This document shows, one piece after another, positions 23,858 to 32,699 of a DNA stretch of 64,000 bases. This stretch comes from an uncultured Candidatus Neoarthromitus sp. Lineage in GTDB: Bacteria > Bacillota > Clostridia > Clostridiales > Clostridiaceae. Both the position numbers and the translations under genes were made by a program. The notes beneath the pieces are model-generated. The model ran no database searches and was not told where the DNA came from. It was given only the letters and a program-made list of their open reading frames with translations. The stretch lies in the NCBI GenBank assembly GCA_937890765.1, contig CALADQ010000019.1:1-64000 (forward strand), written 5' to 3'. Each line of letters starts with the position of its first letter. Within the stretch, counting starts at the first letter, position 1.

Positions 23858-24787
23858 ATGATTTACACCTTAACTTTAAATCCTTCAATCGATTATGTTG
23901 TTTCTCTCGACTCTTTAAAAGAAGACCATGTAAACAGAACTTCATCTGAAAAATTTTATGGAGGTGGAAAAGGAATAAATGTTTCTAGAATTTTAAAAGA
24001 ATTTGATATTGAAAGCATTTGTTTTGGTTTCACTGGAGGTTTCACCGGAGAATTTATTAAAAATTTTTTAGATGAACATTGCATTGCACACGATTTTATC
24101 AATATTCAAAATGGTTGTTCACGAATAAACGTTAAAATCAAAACAAATTTTAATGAAACAGAAATAAACGGACGTGGTCCAAAAATTCTTGATAACGAAA
24201 TTGATTTATTAATGAAAAAACTTAAAAATCTAAATGATAATGATATTTTGATTTTATCAGGTAGCATACACCCTTCGCTTCCTGAAAATTTTTATGAAAA
24301 TATTATGAAAATACTTGAACATAGAAAAATTAAAATTGTTGTCGATGCCACTGGAAATTTGCTTTTCAATGTTTTAAAACACAATCCATTTCTAATAAAG
24401 CCAAATCAAAATGAAATTTGTGAAATGTTTAATGTTAAACTTTCTTCAAATGAAAAAATAATTGAGTACGGTTTTAAACTTAAAAATCTCGGAGCAAAAA
24501 ATGTACTCATCTCCTTAGGCAAAGATGGTGCAATTCTTATAACAGAGAACGATGAAATTTACAAAAGCAATGTTCCCAATGGAATTGTAAAAAATTCTGT
24601 TGGTGCTGGAGATTCAATGGTTGGTGGATTCATTGCGGGATATTTAAGAAATTCAAATTATGAAGAGGCCTTAAAATTTGGAACTGCAAGTGGAAGTGCT
24701 ACTGCTTTTTCTTTGGATATTGGCGAAAAATTTTTAATTTCTAAATTGTTGCGTAAAATCGAAATTATAAAACTTACGGAGGTATAA
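23858..24787 (+). CDS. fruK: 1-phosphofructokinase
   Basis: A PfkB-family sugar kinase, 309 residues from ATG 23858 (MIYTLTLNPSIDYVV is the family's usual N-terminus; the frame open to 23807 adds 17 atypical residues). GGGKGINVSRILKEF is the substrate-binding motif and VGAGDSMVGGFIAGYL the ATP/anion-hole motif with catalytic Asp. It converts fructose 1-phosphate, product of the adjacent PTS, to fructose 1,6-bisphosphate. The gap to fruA is one base, so both are cotranscribed. The ribosome site is weak (GAAG). Confidence 0.94.
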   Translation: MIYTLTLNPSIDYVVSLDSLKEDHVNRTSSEKFYGGGKGINVSRILKEFDIESICFGFTGGFTGEFIKNFLDEHCIAHDFINIQNGCSRINVKIKTNFNETEINGRGPKILDNEIDLLMKKLKNLNDNDILILSGSIHPSLPENFYENIMKILEHRKIKIVVDATGNLLFNVLKHNPFLIKPNQNEICEMFNVKLSSNEKIIEYGFKLKNLGAKNVLISLGKDGAILITENDEIYKSNVPNGIVKNSVGAGDSMVGGFIAGYLRNSNYEEALKFGTASGSATAFSLDIGEKFLISKLLRKIEIIKLTEV

Positions 24788-24788
24788 A

Positions 24789-26978
24789 ATGAGAATCACA
24801 GACATGTTAAATAAAAACTCTGTTTCAATGAATGTCGAAGCTGACAACAAAAATTCCATAATAGATAAACTTATTGAACTTGTTGACAAAAGCGGAAATT
24901 TGCTCGACAAAGATGAATATAAAAAACAAATTCAAAATCGTGAAAGCCAATGTTCGACAGGTATTGGTGAAGGAATAGCAATTCCTCATGCAAAAACCAA
25001 AGCTGTTAAAAATCCTTGTTTAGCTGCTGCTATTTGTAAAAATGGTGTAGATTATGAATCTTTAGATAAATTGCCTGTGTATTTATTTTTCATGATAGCT
25101 GTACCTGAAGGTGCAAACAATGAACATCTTGAAACATTATCACGACTTTCCACAATGTTAATGGATGAAGATTTTAGAAAATCTTTGATGAATGCTAGTT
25201 CAGTTGATGAATTTTTAAAATTAATTGATAAAAAGGAAAATGAAAAATTTCCTGTTCAAAATCTAGAAGTCCCTACTCCAAAAATTCAAAACGTAATCTC
25301 CCAAAATGAGGTTAGCGAAATTCAAAATCTAAAAAACGATAATCCAAAAACAGAAATTCAGAATCAAAAAATTCCAAAATCAAAATTATCAAATAAAAAA
25401 TCTCCAAAACAGAAACTTTCAAAACAAGACGATGACAAACCTCAAAAATCTGTAGAAGATTTGGAAAAAGAGCTTAGGGAAATTAAAATTGAAGAAAAAC
25501 GATTGAAGAAAGAGGTTAAAAAATCAAAAGTTGCTGAGAAAAAATTTAAAAAGAGAGCGAAAAAAGAATCAAAAATAAATTCTAAAAAAGATTCTTCGTT
25601 TCCAAAAATTTTGTGTGTAACAGCTTGTCCTACAGGTATTGCTCACACATTTATGGCTGCTGAAGCTTTAGAAAACCAAGGCAAAAAGATAGGAATTTCA
25701 ATTAAAGTTGAAACAAACGGTTCTTCTGGAGTAAAAAATCTTTTAACAGAAGATGAAATTAGAAATTGCGATGGAATAATAGTCGCTGCAGACAAAAAAG
25801 TTGAGATGCACCGCTTTCATGGGAAAAGAGTTATACAAACAAAAGTTTCTGATGGAATTCACAAACCTGAAGAGCTAATTTCAAAAATATTAAATGGTGA
25901 TGCACCAATTTATAAATCTTCAGAAACAAATGAAATTTCTGAAAAATCAAATCAAAAAGAAAGTTTAGGTAGAAAAATTTATAAAGATTTGATGAATGGC
26001 GTTTTTAACATGCTTCCATTTGTAGTTGCTGGCGGTATTTTAATTGCAATTGCGTTTTTATTAGATAAATACGAAATTAATCCAAGTAACTTTGGTTCGA
26101 ATACTCCAACTGCTGCCTTCTTTAAATCAGTCGGTGATGCAGCTTTTGGATTTTTGCTTCCTATACTGGCAGGATTCATTGCAATTAGCATAGCGGACAG
26201 ACCCGCATTAGTTGTTGGATTTGTTGGAGGATTTTTGGCCAACAAAGGTAACGCTGGATTTTTGGGAGCGTTAATTGCTGGATTTATCGCTGGATTTATT
26301 GTACTTTTGTTAAAATTTATTTTTAAAATACTTCCAAAATCTCTTGAAGGAATTAAACCTATTTTGCTTTATCCTCTTTTAGGAACTCTTTTAATTGGAG
26401 CAATTATGATTTTTGGAGTTAATCCTCCCGTAGCTTCTCTAACCGAATATCTCATAAACTTTTTAAATGGTTTGGGAACTAGCTCAAAAGTTTTATTAGG
26501 AATTGTCGTTGCCGGAATGATGGCAATTGATATGGGCGGACCTATTAACAAAGCGGCGTACGTTTTTGGAATTGCTTCATTAGAATCTGGAAATTTTGGA
26601 GTTATGGCAGCAGTTATGGCTGGCGGAATGGTTCCTCCTCTAATTATTGCTTTAACCACAACAATATTTAAAAACAAATTTACAAAAGAACAAAGAAATG
26701 CAGGAAAAGTAAATTATATTATGGGATTATCATTCATAACTGAAGGAGCAATTCCATTTGCAGCATCGGATCCTCTAAAAGTAATACCTTCATGTGCAAT
26801 TGGTTCATCAATAGCTGGTGCATTATCCATGATATTTGATTGTACATTAAGAGCACCACATGGTGGAATTTTTGTTTTTCCTATTGTAGGAAATTGGTTG
26901 ATGTATTTAATATCCATAATAATTGGAACATTTGTTGGAACATTTATTTTAGGATTCTTAAAAGGCTTGAAAAAATAA
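24789..26978 (+). CDS. fruA: Fructose-specific PTS enzyme IIABC
   Basis: A 729-residue fused PTS permease. EIIA occupies residues about 1-150 with phosphorylated His67 in GIAIPHAKT; a long Lys/Glu/Gln-rich linker (about 155-268) with repeated KIQNxxS-type and KKxxKK runs follows; EIIB begins near 272 with Cys280 in VTACPTGIAHTF; EIIC (about 385-729) has eight or more membrane segments and GGPINKAAY and EGAIPFAASDP motifs. It imports fructose and phosphorylates it at C1. It directly follows fruK. The linker is longer and more charged than usual and may form a coiled coil. Confidence 0.95.
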   Translation: MRITDMLNKNSVSMNVEADNKNSIIDKLIELVDKSGNLLDKDEYKKQIQNRESQCSTGIGEGIAIPHAKTKAVKNPCLAAAICKNGVDYESLDKLPVYLFFMIAVPEGANNEHLETLSRLSTMLMDEDFRKSLMNASSVDEFLKLIDKKENEKFPVQNLEVPTPKIQNVISQNEVSEIQNLKNDNPKTEIQNQKIPKSKLSNKKSPKQKLSKQDDDKPQKSVEDLEKELREIKIEEKRLKKEVKKSKVAEKKFKKRAKKESKINSKKDSSFPKILCVTACPTGIAHTFMAAEALENQGKKIGISIKVETNGSSGVKNLLTEDEIRNCDGIIVAADKKVEMHRFHGKRVIQTKVSDGIHKPEELISKILNGDAPIYKSSETNEISEKSNQKESLGRKIYKDLMNGVFNMLPFVVAGGILIAIAFLLDKYEINPSNFGSNTPTAAFFKSVGDAAFGFLLPILAGFIAISIADRPALVVGFVGGFLANKGNAGFLGALIAGFIAGFIVLLLKFIFKILPKSLEGIKPILLYPLLGTLLIGAIMIFGVNPPVASLTEYLINFLNGLGTSSKVLLGIVVAGMMAIDMGGPINKAAYVFGIASLESGNFGVMAAVMAGGMVPPLIIALTTTIFKNKFTKEQRNAGKVNYIMGLSFITEGAIPFAASDPLKVIPSCAIGSSIAGALSMIFDCTLRAPHGGIFVFPIVGNWLMYLISIIIGTFVGTFILGFLKGLKK

Positions 26979-27078
26979 TATTTTTTATAATTTCAATTTA
27001 TCATTTCTTTCATTTAAATTAATATTTATATAAATTTAACTTATAATTTTATAAATTAACAATTTTTTATAATTTTGG

Positions 27079-27107
27079 TTGAATTTTGTTTAAATCTATT
27101 TCATAAT
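27079..27107 (+). promoter_or_regulatory. Putative promoter of the small membrane protein gene
   Basis: TTGAAT (27079-27084), 17-base spacer, CATAAT (27102-27107), about 30 bases before the ATG at 27139, which has AAAGGAA upstream. Confidence 0.55.
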
Positions 27108-27138
27108 CATTTATATATTAAATGAAAGGAATTAGATA

Positions 27139-27426
27139 ATGGAAAACTACAATGAAGTTAAGAATTTAGAGATTACAGAAATTCAAAAAATGGAAAAATC
27201 TAACGAGATAGTTAGCGTTGGTAACTGGGTAGGTACAATTATTTTATCAGCAATTCCAATTGTAAATATAATAATGTTAATAGTTTGGTTGACTAGCAAA
27301 AAAATTCCTAAATCGAAAAAGAATTGGGCAATAGCAACGATTATATTCATATTAATCGGTTTATTAGTTTACGTAATATTCGCTTTATTTTTGCTTACTA
27401 GTGTAGTGTTTTTACCTAAAACTTAA
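27139..27426 (+). CDS. Small two-transmembrane protein, unknown function
   Basis: A 95-residue protein with a soluble acidic N-terminus (1-28) and two hydrophobic segments, about 32-51 (VGTIILSAIPIVNIIMLIVW) and 64-90 (IATIIFILIGLLVYVIFALF), joined by a basic loop (TSKKIPKSKKN) that should face the cytoplasm. No family is recognised. It has its own promoter-like sequence, ribosome site and terminator, so it is a monocistronic gene between fruA and a convergent secreted-protein gene. Confidence 0.75.
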   Translation: MENYNEVKNLEITEIQKMEKSNEIVSVGNWVGTIILSAIPIVNIIMLIVWLTSKKIPKSKKNWAIATIIFILIGLLVYVIFALFLLTSVVFLPKT

Positions 27427-27442
27427 TATATAAATAATTTTA

Positions 27443-27480
27443 GAGGCAAGGAATTTTTCTTTGCCTCCAATAATTTTTTA
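27443..27480 (+). terminator. Terminator of the small membrane protein gene
   Basis: GAGGCAA (27443-27449) pairs with TTGCCTC (27461-27467), followed by a T-rich tract at 27473-27479. Confidence 0.75.
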
Positions 27481-27522
27481 AAACAAAAAAATCATGTTAA
27501 AATTTTCATTCTAACATGATTT
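27480..27522 (-). terminator. Terminator of the small secreted protein gene
   Basis: AAATCATGTTA (27489-27499) and TAACATGATTT (27512-27522) form an 11-pair stem; on the minus strand it is followed by TTTTTTGTTT. Confidence 0.85.
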
Positions 27523-27543
27523 AAACAAAAGCATATTTCATAT

Positions 27544-27963
27544 TTAACAACATCCAACTCTTTCAAAGGTAAAATATAAATTTTCATCATCGCGATATTG
27601 ACGAGCTAAATTTTCATCTCTAGTTAAAATTAACATTTCATAATAAATAAACTCTTTTTCATAGAAAGTTATCACTTCTTCAACTTCCTTGACTAAATTT
27701 TTATCCAAAGCCAATTGATGAAGCCTACTCATATCGTACAAATTTTCTGTTTCATCAACGTCCAATAACTGTTTCAATTTTTCAATTTTAGAATTTTCTA
27801 GAACCTCATAATAGTTATCAGATTTTTCAGACTTTTCTTCATTCCACACATAAACAGCCTCTTCTTTTTGAGTAGCATGTACATTCGGAGTTGTAGAAAA
27901 TAAACTCATTAGACACGCCATGAGCGATAAAGTTTTCATAAAATTTAAAAAAACGATTTTCAT
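27544..27963 (-). CDS. Small secreted protein, unknown function
   Basis: I start at ATG 27963, ten bases after GGGGAG, giving 139 residues. The N-terminus is a signal peptide (LSLMACLMSLFSTTPNVHA, probable cut after HA). The mature part is acidic and helical (KIEKLKQLLDVDETENLYDM, EVEEVITFYEKEF) and ends ERVGCC. The Cys in ACLMSL does not fit a good lipobox. No family is recognised. It is monocistronic, between its own terminator and the spoVM gene region. Confidence 0.75.
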   Translation of the reverse strand: MKIVFLNFMKTLSLMACLMSLFSTTPNVHATQKEEAVYVWNEEKSEKSDNYYEVLENSKIEKLKQLLDVDETENLYDMSRLHQLALDKNLVKEVEEVITFYEKEFIYYEMLILTRDENLARQYRDDENLYFTFERVGCC

Positions 27964-28104
27964 TTCAATACACTCCCCTTTTTCTAACATACATCAAAAT
28001 TTAATTCCTCCATAAAAAAGTTACAAAATACAAACAAATATTCTCTAATTACAATTATATTATTACACAAACATATTAAAATGTATAACAAAATATTTTC
28101 AGAA

Positions 28105-28141
28105 TTTTGAAAATAATAAAGAGTGTTTAAATTCACTCTTT
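28105..28141 (-). terminator. Terminator at the end of the rlmN-spoVM cluster
   Basis: AAAGAGTG (28118-28125) and CACTCTTT (28134-28141) form an eight-pair stem; on the minus strand ATTATTTTC follows. It lies 30 bases after the spoVM stop. Confidence 0.7.
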
Positions 28142-28171
28142 ACCACAACAGAATTCATTTTAAATTGATTA

Positions 28172-28237
28172 TTATTTTTTGAATATTTTTACAATTTTTG
28201 ATAAACATTTTGGTAATTTTACTGCTATAATTTTCAT
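28172..28237 (-). CDS. spoVM: Stage V sporulation protein M (SpoVM), 21 residues
   Basis: ATG 28237 follows GGGGAG at nine bases. The peptide begins MKIIAVKLPKCLSKIVKIFK, the SpoVM pattern: Bacillus SpoVM starts MKFYTIKLPKFLGGIVRA, an amphipathic helix with an invariant KLPK segment. It sits directly after thiN, as in Bacillus. SpoVM recognises the convex forespore membrane and anchors SpoIVA for coat assembly. The peptide is shorter than the 26-residue Bacillus form, lacking the last few residues, and has Cys in place of the Phe after KLPK. It is direct evidence that the organism sporulates. Confidence 0.85.
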   Translation of the reverse strand: MKIIAVKLPKCLSKIVKIFKK

Positions 28238-28321
28238 AAGAATTTACTCCCCTTACTTAATAAAAATAAAAATTTTTACTTAATCTATATATATTTACAA
28301 TATTTTATGTTTATGCTAAAT

Positions 28322-28936
28322 TCAAAATATTAAGTAAACTAAAACTAACTTGTCTACAATTATTTTTACTTTTTTTTCTATCCACTCATTTGAAAGAGTC
28401 AAGGTAGAAATCATTTTTAATTTTTGGTTGTCCAAATTATATTTAGCCCCACTTATAGAAATGTTTGTATTTTCAAATAGAGGAACAACCGAAAAAAATT
28501 TAAAATTGTTTTGAGAAAATTCCCTTTCTCCATTAATCATAGTTATAATATTAAATTCATCAATCATAAAAACTTCTATTCCACTATCAAACATCTTTTG
28601 TATCACTCTAACATTAAACATAAAATGGTCAGAACGTTTTCCAGTAAATCCAAACAAATACGCTTTTCTAAAATTATTTTTTAAACAATATTCAACAGCC
28701 ACCTCAAAATCACTATAGTCCATATTAGTTTTCACAACACGCTCAACATCATTTAAAAAATTTTCAGAATCTATTGAATCAAAATCACCTATAGCTAAAT
28801 CAAATTTAATTTCATTTTTAATTAGAAAATTACATCCTCCATCAACTCCTATAACAAACATTTTTTCAAAATCAATTTCATAATTTTTAAAATCCAAATT
28901 TCCCAAATGTCCATTTCCAAAAATAACAACATCCAT
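28322..28936 (-). CDS. thiN: Thiamine pyrophosphokinase
   Basis: A 204-residue enzyme that transfers pyrophosphate from ATP to thiamine to give thiamine diphosphate. Motifs: FVIGVDGGCNFLI, LAIGDFDSI, the YSDFEVAVEYCLKN segment and FGFTGKRSDHFMFNV, all part of the catalytic domain, followed by the C-terminal beta-sandwich vitamin-binding domain. It lies four bases after rsgA; rpe, which lies between them in Bacillus, is missing here. Confidence 0.93.
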   Translation of the reverse strand: MDVVIFGNGHLGNLDFKNYEIDFEKMFVIGVDGGCNFLIKNEIKFDLAIGDFDSIDSENFLNDVERVVKTNMDYSDFEVAVEYCLKNNFRKAYLFGFTGKRSDHFMFNVRVIQKMFDSGIEVFMIDEFNIITMINGEREFSQNNFKFFSVVPLFENTNISISGAKYNLDNQKLKMISTLTLSNEWIEKKVKIIVDKLVLVYLIF

Positions 28937-28939
28937 AAT

Positions 28940-29824
28940 TCATTTTCTCTTTTCCTTAAATTTATTGTACAAATTCACATAAACATCATACCTATTTTTG
29001 TTTATAAATCCCAAATTAACCGCTCCCTTAACATTGCAACCAACTTCATTTATGTGACGGCACTCCCTAAACTTACAATTTTCATGGTCGTAAAAATCCA
29101 CAAAATAATTTTTAAGATTCGACTCGTTTAAAGATTTTGGTATTTCGATTGAAGTAAAACCAGGAGTATCAACGAGATATCCATCTAAATCCTTTAAATA
29201 AATAAGCTGAGAAAATCTTGTAGTATGTCGCCCTCTTTTAATTTTGCTACTTAAATCAGAAGTTTCCATAAAATTTTTATCAATTATGGCATTAAGCAAA
29301 CTGGACTTACCAACACCCGATGGCCCACAAAAACAAGAAATATTTTGTTTCATTTTTTCTCTAATCAAATCCAAATTAAATTTTGTTTTGGCACTTGTAA
29401 AAATGACTTCATAGGGAAAATTTTCAAATAAATTCTTAATTTTCAAATCATCTTCACAGTTATGTGAATCAACTTTATTTAAAATGATTCCCAACTTAAC
29501 ACTTGATGCTTCAAAATTTAAAATCAATTTATTCATAAGTTCAAAATTAATTTTTGGTTCCTTATAGCAAAAAACCAAAAAGGCCTGTGAAATATTAGCT
29601 AATTGTGGCCTTATAAAATCAGAATCCCGCTTATAAATTTTCTCAATAACTCCCTCATTTTTTGTTTTATCAATAATTTTTAAAGAAACCCTATCCCCAA
29701 CTTTAGGCGCGATCTCCTTAAATCTGAATTTCTTTCTGGACTTACATGAAAATTGAACTTCATCGCACATTATGTAAAAAAATCCATCAATAGCTTTAAC
29801 AATAATTCCATCAATATTTTTCAT
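28940..29824 (-). CDS. rsgA: Ribosome small-subunit biogenesis GTPase RsgA
   Basis: A circularly permuted GTPase of 294 residues: N-terminal OB-fold (about 1-70), G4 LNKVDSH, then G1 CGPSGVGKSSLLNAI, G3 DTPGF, and a C-terminal zinc knuckle with CKFRECRHINEVGC. It checks late 30S maturation. The position between prkC and thiN is conserved in Firmicutes. Confidence 0.96.
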   Translation of the reverse strand: MKNIDGIIVKAIDGFFYIMCDEVQFSCKSRKKFRFKEIAPKVGDRVSLKIIDKTKNEGVIEKIYKRDSDFIRPQLANISQAFLVFCYKEPKINFELMNKLILNFEASSVKLGIILNKVDSHNCEDDLKIKNLFENFPYEVIFTSAKTKFNLDLIREKMKQNISCFCGPSGVGKSSLLNAIIDKNFMETSDLSSKIKRGRHTTRFSQLIYLKDLDGYLVDTPGFTSIEIPKSLNESNLKNYFVDFYDHENCKFRECRHINEVGCNVKGAVNLGFINKNRYDVYVNLYNKFKEKRK

Positions 29825-29902
29825 ACACCACTCCTAAAAATATAAATAAAAAGATAGCTAATCAAAAATCACAAAAATTCTTAACAGCTATCCTAAATAA
29901 AT

Positions 29903-31963
29903 TTAATAAACGTCAACTATTTTAACTTTCGTCCCTTCCGAAACTTTATCTCCGATATTATAATCCATTTTTTTCACAAGCTTATCATCTTCAAAACCAG
30001 AAACAATTAATTCCAAACCCAAACTCTCAAAAAGCATTTTGCATTCTTTAACACTTACACCATTATAATTTGGCACAATCACAGCTTTAACTGTTGATTC
30101 ATCATTGCCTTGCTCTTCACTAAAATTTTCATCAACTTTCTGAGATTCCTCTTCTTCATCTTTATCTTGAAAATCCAATTCCTCTTCATTCAATTTGTCT
30201 GTAGAATCCTTTTCCTCTTCAACATTTTCTTTGGAATCAATTTCATTTTTATTTTCTTCAACAGGTTTGTCATCAACTTCATTGTTATCTTTATCTTCAA
30301 TCGGCTTAGTAACATTTGAATTTTCACTTTCAGAAACATCTGCTTTCTTTTCTTCATATTTATAATAACTCAATTCAACAACAACATCAGTTTTAATTTC
30401 AACACCCTTAGGTATTGATTGATAAAAAACTTTATCACTTTTAGATTTATCTGAAGTATCAACCGGCTTTAAATTAATTGATATTCCATTTAAACTCGCA
30501 GTATTTTGAGATTCTACAATATCAAGTCCAACAAATTCAGGCACCGCAACAAGACGAGTCTCAGATCCCTTACTGATAATTATATCAACTTCTTCATTTT
30601 TATCAACCTCAGAATTGTAACTAGGATTTTGCACAATTATCCTACCAACTTCATAAACTTCACTAAATCTTTCTTCTATATTTCCAATCTTCAATTGATT
30701 ATTTTGTAAAATCACTCTAGCTTGATCCAATGTTTTGTTAATAATATCTGGAACTTTTATTTGTTCAATACCCTCACTTAAAATTATTCTAACCACAGAA
30801 CCTTTTTTTACAATTGAGCCTGGCTTTGGAAAAGTATCAATTACAAAATTTGCAAACAAATCACTTTCAACATATCCAGACACTTCATATCGCAATCCTA
30901 AAGATTCCAATTCTTTTTGAAACTCCGGTCCCATTTTTCCAACAATTGTTGGAACTTGTATCGTTCTGCTTTGCGCTAAAATTTTTGACAAAATAACAGA
31001 GCCACCAACCAAAAAAAGCAAAATAGCAAACACAATCACAAATTTAACTATTCTTTTATTTTTGTTAGAATTAGAGAAACAATTATTTAAAGGTTCCATA
31101 GCAATAGTAGAATCATTTATGTTAGTTTTAGAAACCATATGCTTTCTGTTATTTTGAAGAGCTTTAAGATCATTTTTTATTTCATTTACGCTTTGATACC
31201 TTAAAGAAGGATTTTTTTGAAGACATTTAATCACAAGATTATTTATACCAAGTGAAATTTTATTATTTATTTCAATTAATTCTACTGGTTCAACTTGTAT
31301 ATGTTGTAAAGCAACATTAACAGGAGTTCCTTGAATAAATGGAAGCTTACCAGTAAACATTTCATACATAACCACGCCAAAAGAATAAATATCACTTCTA
31401 CAATCTACAAAATTACCTCTAGCCTGCTCGGGAGATATGTAGTAAGCTGATCCTAATATCTTACCTGAATTTGTAATTGTAGCAGAATCGGCCGACTTTG
31501 CAATTCCAAAATCAGTAACCTTTATATTACCAGAGTTAGAAACTAATATGTTTTGAGATTTAATATCTCTATGTATAAGATTTATTTCATGAGCAACTAT
31601 TAAAGCGTCACATATTTGAATACTAAAATCTAAAGCTAATTTAACAGAAAGAGCTCCCGTTTCACTTATAAGTTGTTTAAGAGTTTTTCCATCTACATAT
31701 TCCATGACAATGTAATGCAAATCTCCTTCAGTTCCTATATCATAAACATTAACTATGTTACTATCGGATAATTTTGCAACTTCCATCGCCTCATCTTTAA
31801 ACTTACGTACAAATTCTTCATCACTTGCAAGTTCATGTTTCAAAATTTTTATAGAAATATATCTTTTTAAAATTCTGCATTTAGCTTTATAAACATTAGC
31901 CATCCCACCTTCGCCAAGCTTCTCTACTATTTCATATCTCCCACCTATTACTTTACCTATCAT
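29903..31963 (-). CDS. prkC: Ser/Thr protein kinase with PASTA domains
   Basis: A membrane kinase of 686 residues starting at ATG 31963 (GGAGG nine bases upstream). The kinase domain (about 5-265) has GEGGMANVYKAK, IKILK, HRDIKSQNIL and DFGIAKS; a single TM segment (FVIVFAILLFLVGGSVIL) lies near residue 320; three PASTA repeats follow (beginning IQVPTIVGK, IKVPDIINKTL, VAVPEFVGLDIV), then a highly acidic linker of about 75 residues (Glu/Asp/Asn/Lys) and a fourth PASTA repeat at the C-terminus (VIVPNYNGVSVKEC). PASTA domains sense muropeptides; in Bacillus PrkC triggers germination. The gene overlaps prpC by 11 bases. Confidence 0.96.
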   Translation of the reverse strand: MIGKVIGGRYEIVEKLGEGGMANVYKAKCRILKRYISIKILKHELASDEEFVRKFKDEAMEVAKLSDSNIVNVYDIGTEGDLHYIVMEYVDGKTLKQLISETGALSVKLALDFSIQICDALIVAHEINLIHRDIKSQNILVSNSGNIKVTDFGIAKSADSATITNSGKILGSAYYISPEQARGNFVDCRSDIYSFGVVMYEMFTGKLPFIQGTPVNVALQHIQVEPVELIEINNKISLGINNLVIKCLQKNPSLRYQSVNEIKNDLKALQNNRKHMVSKTNINDSTIAMEPLNNCFSNSNKNKRIVKFVIVFAILLFLVGGSVILSKILAQSRTIQVPTIVGKMGPEFQKELESLGLRYEVSGYVESDLFANFVIDTFPKPGSIVKKGSVVRIILSEGIEQIKVPDIINKTLDQARVILQNNQLKIGNIEERFSEVYEVGRIIVQNPSYNSEVDKNEEVDIIISKGSETRLVAVPEFVGLDIVESQNTASLNGISINLKPVDTSDKSKSDKVFYQSIPKGVEIKTDVVVELSYYKYEEKKADVSESENSNVTKPIEDKDNNEVDDKPVEENKNEIDSKENVEEEKDSTDKLNEEELDFQDKDEEEESQKVDENFSEEQGNDESTVKAVIVPNYNGVSVKECKMLFESLGLELIVSGFEDDKLVKKMDYNIGDKVSEGTKVKIVDVY

Positions 31964-32684
31964 TATTAGTGCCTCCAAAAATTATTAGAGATACATTATC
32001 TCTTCCGCCTCTTTCTTTAGCTAAAGTAACTAACTCGCTACAAGCTTTATCCAAACTCTCTTTGTTTTTTGTCACATAAGGTGCAATTTCAGAATAAGAA
32101 ATGTCATCTATTAAACCATCTGTACACAATAAATAATAACTATCGTTATCCTTATCCAATAAAAACATATCAGCATCAACACTTTGATTAACACCAACAG
32201 AACGCGTTATAATATTCTTATTAGGATGTTCTTTTGCCTCATCCTGCGTCAAAACACCACTGTCTATAAGTTGTTGCACTAAAGAATGATCCTTGGTTAT
32301 TTTAGTAACAGAATTATCTTTAATTACAAAAAAACAACTGTCTCCTACATTCACAACATAAATTTTACCATCACAAACAAAAGCAAAAGTCAAAGTCGTA
32401 CCCATTCCTTTATATTTCTTATTATCTAGAGATTTAAAATAAATAGCCGTATTAGCACACTTAACAGCATTGACTAACATATTTTTTACGTCTTCTTCAT
32501 CATAATTTTTATTTATATATTCCCTAATTTTCTGCACACAAATTTTGCTCGCTATATCTCCTGCATTATGTCCGCCCATACCATCAGCAATAATATAAAG
32601 CTGATATTTATCACAAACATAATAATCTAAATAATCTTCATTTACATTTCTAAGATTACCTACATCACTTATAGCTCCAACCAT
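31953..32684 (-). CDS. prpC: PP2C-type Ser/Thr phosphatase
   Basis: A 243-residue metal-dependent phosphatase that reverses PrkC phosphorylation. PP2C motifs visible: VNEDYLDYY, IADGMGGHNAGDIAS, GTTLTFAFV, VGDSCFFVI, KDHSLVQQL, LLCTDGLIDDI and GGRDNVSLIIF. The metal-binding Asp residues are present. It is translationally coupled to prkC by overlap. Confidence 0.96.
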   Translation of the reverse strand: MVGAISDVGNLRNVNEDYLDYYVCDKYQLYIIADGMGGHNAGDIASKICVQKIREYINKNYDEEDVKNMLVNAVKCANTAIYFKSLDNKKYKGMGTTLTFAFVCDGKIYVVNVGDSCFFVIKDNSVTKITKDHSLVQQLIDSGVLTQDEAKEHPNKNIITRSVGVNQSVDADMFLLDKDNDSYYLLCTDGLIDDISYSEIAPYVTKNKESLDKACSELVTLAKERGGRDNVSLIIFGGTNNDR

Positions 32685-32699
32685 TATAAATGTGTCCTC

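Noticed and set aside
26369..26677. Minus-strand frame opposite the EIIC domain of fruA.
   Set aside because: Shadow of a well-supported gene, no ribosome site or family signal.
28760..29131. Plus-strand frame opposite thiN and rsgA (28907-29131).
   Set aside because: Antisense shadow with no initiation signal.
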